DNA of 36,096 bases from a virus: positions 1 through 36,096 of the IMG/VR virus record IMGVR_UViG_3300036785_000343. The stretch is one strand, 5' to 3'. Within the stretch, counting starts at the first letter, position 1. Each line of letters starts with the position of its first letter. Shown here piece after piece: positions 31,747-36,096 of the stretch. A program made the position numbers and the translations under genes. Below the pieces are notes generated by a model, which did no database searches, was not told the DNA's origin, and saw only the letters and a program-made list of their open reading frames with translations.

Positions 31747-34158
31747 TTATTGCTGTGCTATAGAAAGATTGAAGCCACGTTGTATTACCTGAAAGTTCGC
31801 ACCAGTCGCTGTTATAATGTTTTGCAACTGAATGAATTCCGCATCCTTCTCTGGTTGTAGATACACATCCACATTCAATTGGTTCGCATCTATGATCTGT
31901 GGAGTATTGTTACTTTCATTACAGACCGTCTTGAATGTATAGACGCCGTTTTGAGCTTGCACTGTAGTAAGATATTGATTGATAGCAGTTTCAATATCCA
32001 ACCGAGTATATTGATTGTTCAACTCAAAGAGCTTGTACTTCAGAAACTGTTTTGCCGCACGCTCAAAAGTGATAATCAACCGCCTGACATTGATCCTATC
32101 CAAAGCAGAAGGCTTAGATTGCTGTGTCTTCTGACCAAAAATGACGATACCGTCCCCTGGAGAGAAGATGATCGGGTTGATGTTGACGGGATTACCGTAC
32201 AGCGCTTCGATCTCCCCCTGCTGATCATAACGAACGGTCACGTCCATAGGCGGTAGTGTCTCTGACCGCAATACCGCTCTATTGTAACCAGCAGGGGCAT
32301 ACCAAGGGTAAGTCACCCAGTCGGTACGGGCAAAGACCTGAGCAGCAAAACCGGATGGAGGAATTGGTAGATTTGGAATATCGTTATAACTATCGTAACA
32401 CTTTATCCAAGGCGAGTACAAAGCCGTGAAGCTGGACTCAATATTCTGGTAGTTCAGTCTCCAATCAGACGCATAAGTAATAGGAGATATCTCAGTACGG
32501 TCGAAAGGTATGTCAAAGATAGCAAAGCAGTCACGACGTTTCTCAGCAAGAGCTTGGATGGACTCTTGCACCGACCAGTCATCGTCAGAGACGTAGCCGC
32601 CATTTATCAGAATATTGATATCAACAACCGCTTGATTGGCATATAGCTGCCAAGCCTGGATGATATCGCCAGACGTAATAGCAGTACCATCGTCCCCTTG
32701 AGTAAAGTACACAGGATAAGTGGTAAAGGCAGGCATTACTGTATTGGGGATATCTACGTTATCTAGGACTCTTATATAGTTTGAGAGACCGTTAATCCTG
32801 GTCTCCAAATACATATTATTTCCATAACCATCTTTCTGGTTAGGTATTCGAGAGACTTCCCAGACCTCTTTGGTAATGTGTACTCCACTCGACGTTTCTT
32901 GAATGACGAGTCTGAAAGCGGTAGGGTCCCAGGCAACAGGCTGAACTTGGACACTAATATTATTGCCCCATTTGCCAGGATTTTCTGCGTAGATCATAAA
33001 GCAAGTATGAGTAGTGTCCGAACCGTTGAATTTAGCAGAGATAGGAACACCTGTCCCCGGAGCTACAGCAAAGGTAACTTCAAGAGCACCAACCTCAGGC
33101 TCCAAGATACCAGTTGTGATCCCCTGGCCAGTAACATTCCCTAAGCTATCTACTACGACAGGAATAACTGTCGTGCCTATATGAATCTCCTGAAGGGTGA
33201 CGATCGGTGTAGGAGACAATGTTGCAGCAAAAGTTGGATTACTATTGTCTCCAGTTCCAATCACCTGTGTCATATTGACTGGGAAGGCATCTGGTGCCTC
33301 ACTGAGAACGCCTTCACCTAATGGTGTAGTAGGATTGTCAGAGACATAGGTAGCCGAAATGGCTTGATGGTTAGGAGGAGGCGTATTAAAGGTAACGTTA
33401 ATCACACCAGAAACATAATTGATAGTGCCACTAGTAATACCAACACCGAAAATGTTACTATCGCCAGAAACTGACATATACCTAGCAGTGATGACGGTAT
33501 TAGACACAGGAGGCGATGCAAGCTGGATAGTAAGACTACCCGTTTGCTTATTGAGGAACCCGGAGGTTATTCCAACACCCGTGACATTGCCAAGAGAGTC
33601 GACTGTAACATTGATCTGAGTATTACCATTCATAATAGCAAATAAAGTACTGATAGGCGCACCAGACAAGAAACTGGTAAACGAAGACGTAGATCCGTCA
33701 CCTAGTCCAAGCTGCTGTTCCTTATAAACCTGAACGGGCACGTCTCCAGAGCCAAAGTTAAGGCTCGTAAGCGACACAAGAGGAACCATAGGCAATATAC
33801 CAGCAAAAATTCTGCTAGTACCATTCGCTGTAGAAAACTGGTTAATAACAGTTTCAGTAAGTCCTGCCTGATTAACCAAAACACCTGCATATCGACCTTC
33901 GACACAAATCCTTGTGAAATATAACTGAGTCATTTCCTCTAGAGCACAAATACCACAGTACATCGCGTAACCATAATCCGTATTAGGCTTACCATTAATC
34001 GTAGTAATCCCACCAACATTGGTAAAAAGCGCCCTCTTGTTGACAGGACCTCGCTCTGCCTGTCCAACAATAGCTCCTACAGAAGTAGCTTGGTTTTGAA
34101 CAATTGCTGATAAGTCAACATCTCGCGCATAAACTCCTGGAGCAATATAGACGGCCAT
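31747..34158 (-). CDS. Tail sheath protein with inserted beta-repeat domain
   Basis: An 803-residue sheath, longer than T4 gp18 (659). The N terminus (MAVYIAPGVYARDVDLSAIV, then GQAERGP) and the C-terminal segment (YLQPEKDAEFIQLQNIITAT, then RGFNL) are typical of phage sheath proteins, which contract to drive the tube through the host envelope. Between about residues 145 and 380 lie two to three copies of a beta-rich unit containing VDSLGNVTGxGIT and a DxxxG strand-turn pattern (about 151-228, a partial copy at 232-273, and 301-379). This would sit on the outer face of the sheath. Its ATG has TAGGAG 8 bases upstream. Confidence 0.94.
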   Translation of the reverse strand: MAVYIAPGVYARDVDLSAIVQNQATSVGAIVGQAERGPVNKRALFTNVGGITTINGKPNTDYGYAMYCGICALEEMTQLYFTRICVEGRYAGVLVNQAGLTETVINQFSTANGTSRIFAGILPMVPLVSLTSLNFGSGDVPVQVYKEQQLGLGDGSTSSFTSFLSGAPISTLFAIMNGNTQINVTVDSLGNVTGVGITSGFLNKQTGSLTIQLASPPVSNTVITARYMSVSGDSNIFGVGITSGTINYVSGVINVTFNTPPPNHQAISATYVSDNPTTPLGEGVLSEAPDAFPVNMTQVIGTGDNSNPTFAATLSPTPIVTLQEIHIGTTVIPVVVDSLGNVTGQGITTGILEPEVGALEVTFAVAPGTGVPISAKFNGSDTTHTCFMIYAENPGKWGNNISVQVQPVAWDPTAFRLVIQETSSGVHITKEVWEVSRIPNQKDGYGNNMYLETRINGLSNYIRVLDNVDIPNTVMPAFTTYPVYFTQGDDGTAITSGDIIQAWQLYANQAVVDINILINGGYVSDDDWSVQESIQALAEKRRDCFAIFDIPFDRTEISPITYASDWRLNYQNIESSFTALYSPWIKCYDSYNDIPNLPIPPSGFAAQVFARTDWVTYPWYAPAGYNRAVLRSETLPPMDVTVRYDQQGEIEALYGNPVNINPIIFSPGDGIVIFGQKTQQSKPSALDRINVRRLIITFERAAKQFLKYKLFELNNQYTRLDIETAINQYLTTVQAQNGVYTFKTVCNESNNTPQIIDANQLNVDVYLQPEKDAEFIQLQNIITATGANFQVIQRGFNLSIAQQ

Positions 34159-34239
34159 GTTTGTCTCCTAGTCCACAGAGAATTTGAATAGTATTATCTA
34201 TAGACCACTGTACTGTAATACTCGGGTAGCCCATTGGTG

Positions 34240-34419
34240 TTATCTGTTCGGAGGTTGGTCGACTAGTTTTCTCTGACTTAACCTGACACCTTTGGGAAGT
34301 TTATCAACAGGCGAAGGAATGGTTGTGTGTTTCTTTGGAGCAATCCAGTAGGTTTTCCCATCTCGACCTCGGATAGTCCTCTGCACTTCAGTTCTGTTGT
34401 AGAGAGTAGTAGTTGTCAT
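34240..34419 (-). CDS. Small conserved hypothetical protein, 59 aa
   Basis: The start is ATG 34419, with AGGAG 8 bases upstream. A longer frame from 34443 lacks a site. The protein is basic and without membrane spans (TLYNRTEVQRTIRGRDGKTY, then WIAPKKH). I recall similar short basic proteins beside sheath genes in large phages, but from memory only. It sits between an endonuclease gene and the sheath gene, so it may be an original tail gene displaced by the insertion. Function unknown. Confidence 0.6.
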   Translation of the reverse strand: MTTTTLYNRTEVQRTIRGRDGKTYWIAPKKHTTIPSPVDKLPKGVRLSQRKLVDQPPNR

Positions 34420-34443
34420 CGCATCATCTCCTAAAAGCTTCAC

Positions 34444-35010
34444 CTATTGACATAGAAGATTATTACAGTGAAACTTCCACATAGGTCCTCGCTTAGCCAC
34501 GCCACACCCCGGACAAGTAGTAAACCGTTTGCTAATATGATTTAAACTTTCAATTGCAGCCTTCTGAGCTACTCCAGTCTGACACCCAGCTTTACCAAGC
34601 TGATTGATATGAGTCCCAGCTTCCAACTGAACCATAGCACTTTTGCGACCTGCACTAGCGAGATTTTCCGGGGTCATCGTCTTGAACGGAGTCGTCCTAA
34701 GCGCAGCCTCTCTACTATTGTCACTCTTTGGTTGCCATCTAAAATTCCATCTATTCATTTCTATATCATAAACATAGCCTTTCTTGTGATCATATCTACC
34801 TACAGTAGGAATTTTCATTCCAACAGGGATCGAACCTATTACTTCCAGCCACTTGTTGAATAATTCTAAACATCCAGTGAAATCACACGGTATCCCCAGC
34901 TTCTTAGCTCTCTTTAGCATACTACGGAAGTACTCATAGTAAGGATGAGTTTTATATCCATCATTCGTTATTTCTAAAGGTAGTTCGTCAAGTACTTGAT
35001 AGCTTTCCAT
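34444..35010 (-). CDS. HNH-like homing endonuclease, paralogue of 31140-31718
   Basis: A 188-residue protein read from ATG 35010, which has AAGGA 8 bases upstream. ATG 35019 is closer than usual. The core TVGRYDHKKGYVY...NRWNFRWQ...SDNSREAAL parallels the other copy, as does the C-terminal zinc finger (CPGCGVAK...H...LLC). It has NUMOD-like repeats between the two. With its twin at 31140-31718 it brackets the sheath gene, which suggests two homing events in essential tail genes. Catalytic residues cannot be fixed without an alignment. Confidence 0.75.
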   Translation of the reverse strand: MESYQVLDELPLEITNDGYKTHPYYEYFRSMLKRAKKLGIPCDFTGCLELFNKWLEVIGSIPVGMKIPTVGRYDHKKGYVYDIEMNRWNFRWQPKSDNSREAALRTTPFKTMTPENLASAGRKSAMVQLEAGTHINQLGKAGCQTGVAQKAAIESLNHISKRFTTCPGCGVAKRGPMWKFHCNNLLCQ

Positions 35011-35032
35011 AGATACCATCCTTAGTTTATAG

Positions 35033-35974
35033 CTATTTTTGCGGTTCTAATGGAGTGTTACTGTCAATTATCATCTCATCAATCTTAATAGTAGGAGGAG
35101 TTGTGGGTTCGTTGTAAGTAAGATTAATCTTTTCAATACGTTTAGCCGGTTCAGATTCTCCAAGAATACACCTACACTCAAATGGGAGTAGAACCGAATA
35201 TAGCGGACCCTTACCGTTTATTTTATCAGCTATATTAGGCACTCTGTCGTATTTAGGATTACCCAATTCAATCCTATAAGGAGCAATGATCTTCAAAATA
35301 GCTGAGGGGTAATCGTAGCCTTTCGACTTGTCTCTAATACCTTTTCTATACAACCCGTCAAATAGAGATTCCATGACTTCCATATTAGAATCATATATTC
35401 TAAGAGTATAAAGCAAGATAGCTGGGACAACGAGAACCTGTATATCAGGATCACCAGTAGGCTCACCAGGGTGACTACTTAACCAAGGGTCCCATGGACG
35501 CAGTGCATGTTCGTAGGTACGATGAACGACTTCACCTGTATATCTATTGAAGAAGGCAAACGGTAATATCAAGTTAGGCGCTACATCCGAACCTAACTTC
35601 AATTTATACTGATAAACCGCCATTGCTAGATCATCAGACGGAGAATAAATAAGCTGATTAGGATCAGTCCAATAATTTGGCGCAATGTAGTTCAGTAGTT
35701 CAAAAATTCGAGCCTGAAGCTGTTTGTTTATTTCGGATAAGGTAGAGAGGCTTTGTTCTGGGATAGCGTCAACAGGCGTATTCGTATCAGGTTGAGAACG
35801 AAGAGGATCATTTTCACCCATCATCTTAATGGGCACAGTACTTGACGGCCATCTTCTTATATAAGGATCAGACGACATACTTAAAGGCGTAGTACCTGAA
35901 AACCATGGTCCAGTAGGGCTATACTTCGAAGGCTTATACGATCTTATCGAAGGCTTAGTTATCTTAGGGATCAT
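35033..35974 (-). CDS. Structural protein candidate upstream of the sheath, 313 aa
   Basis: A 313-residue protein with a Pro/Ser-rich N terminus, probably disordered in the first 60 residues, followed by a folded alpha/beta region (VHRTYEHALRPWDPWLSSHP). I do not recognise a family. The position just before the sheath is where T4-like phages put neck or tail completion proteins (gp13-gp15, gp3), so a connector role is possible. The ATG lies in an 11-base overlap with the incomplete gene upstream, so they are translated together. Confidence 0.65.
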   Translation of the reverse strand: MIPKITKPSIRSYKPSKYSPTGPWFSGTTPLSMSSDPYIRRWPSSTVPIKMMGENDPLRSQPDTNTPVDAIPEQSLSTLSEINKQLQARIFELLNYIAPNYWTDPNQLIYSPSDDLAMAVYQYKLKLGSDVAPNLILPFAFFNRYTGEVVHRTYEHALRPWDPWLSSHPGEPTGDPDIQVLVVPAILLYTLRIYDSNMEVMESLFDGLYRKGIRDKSKGYDYPSAILKIIAPYRIELGNPKYDRVPNIADKINGKGPLYSVLLPFECRCILGESEPAKRIEKINLTYNEPTTPPTIKIDEMIIDSNTPLEPQK

Positions 35975-36096
35975 TATTCATGACCACCCTTGACTGAGCA
36001 TTAATGGTAACAGACGCAGCTACACCAATCGGCTCACGTACAGGCGAGAGCTTGGCAACTCTGGCATAGACGTGTTCTATATGTTTAACTTCAGTA
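35964..36096 (-). CDS. Partial CDS, C terminus of a gene entering from the right
   Basis: The last 43 residues of a protein whose 5' part lies beyond the window, read as TEVKHIEHVYARVAKLSPVR to a TAA at 35964-35966. The frame is open to the edge, and the start of the next gene lies inside its last codons. Function cannot be told from the fragment. Confidence 0.6.
   Translation of the reverse strand, partial: TEVKHIEHVYARVAKLSPVREPIGVAASVTINAQSRVVMNNDP

Noticed and set aside
1-36096. tRNA genes, CRISPR arrays, integrase or attachment sites
   Set aside because: No cloverleaf with a T-arm motif, no regular spaced repeats and no recombinase-like protein was seen in the window.

Overview
The window is part of the genome of a tailed bacteriophage with a contractile tail (myovirus morphology). 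The evidence is a nearly complete tail and baseplate module on the minus strand: sheath, tail tube, tape-measure-like proteins, LysM/gp53-like protein, hub, spike, gp25, baseplate J, gpI and collagen-like fibres. The long tail proteins and the several homing endonucleases suit a large genome. No host marker is present. Tail-borne peptidoglycan hydrolase domains fit a bacterial host, but the host cannot be named from the sequence.

Bases 1-4121 (+ strand) open with about 550 bases without a convincing protein gene. Bases 180-440 are GC-rich and can fold extensively, so they look like a structured RNA. Small transcription cassettes follow. Each starts with a repeated promoter-like motif (TTGCAA, 16-17 bases, then YAYATY), carries one to four small genes, and the first three end in intrinsic terminators. 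The last cassette has a folded leader in front of a DUF932-family gene.

Bases 4122-8044 (+ strand) hold hypothetical phage genes, two tiny membrane proteins or small ORFs, a remnant of a NUMOD4 endonuclease, and a 520-residue protein bracketed by strong hairpins. The + strand genes converge there with the tail operon.

Bases 8045-36096 (- strand, transcribed right to left) run in tail assembly order: an incoming partial gene, a 313-residue structural candidate, a small conserved gene, the sheath, the tail tube, a second tube-like protein, a gp26-like assembly protein, two paralogous tape-measure-like proteins with peptidoglycan hydrolase domains, tail/baseplate junction proteins, hub, spike, gp25, baseplate J, gpI, two duplicated fibres, and a DUF4376-like fibre accessory protein. 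Genes abut or overlap, with several TAATG stop/start junctions, which implies coupled translation.

The tail module is heavily colonised by mobile DNA. A 256-base group I intron of the T4 type splits the tail tube gene after codon 19. Two paralogous HNH-like endonuclease genes flank the sheath gene. A NUMOD3 plus PD-(D/E)xK endonuclease sits between baseplate J and gp25. A frameshifted NUMOD4/HNH gene lies antisense between the tape-measure and gp26-like genes. The hub gene seems to start at ATT. Together these make the window an instructive record of homing elements invading essential structural genes.
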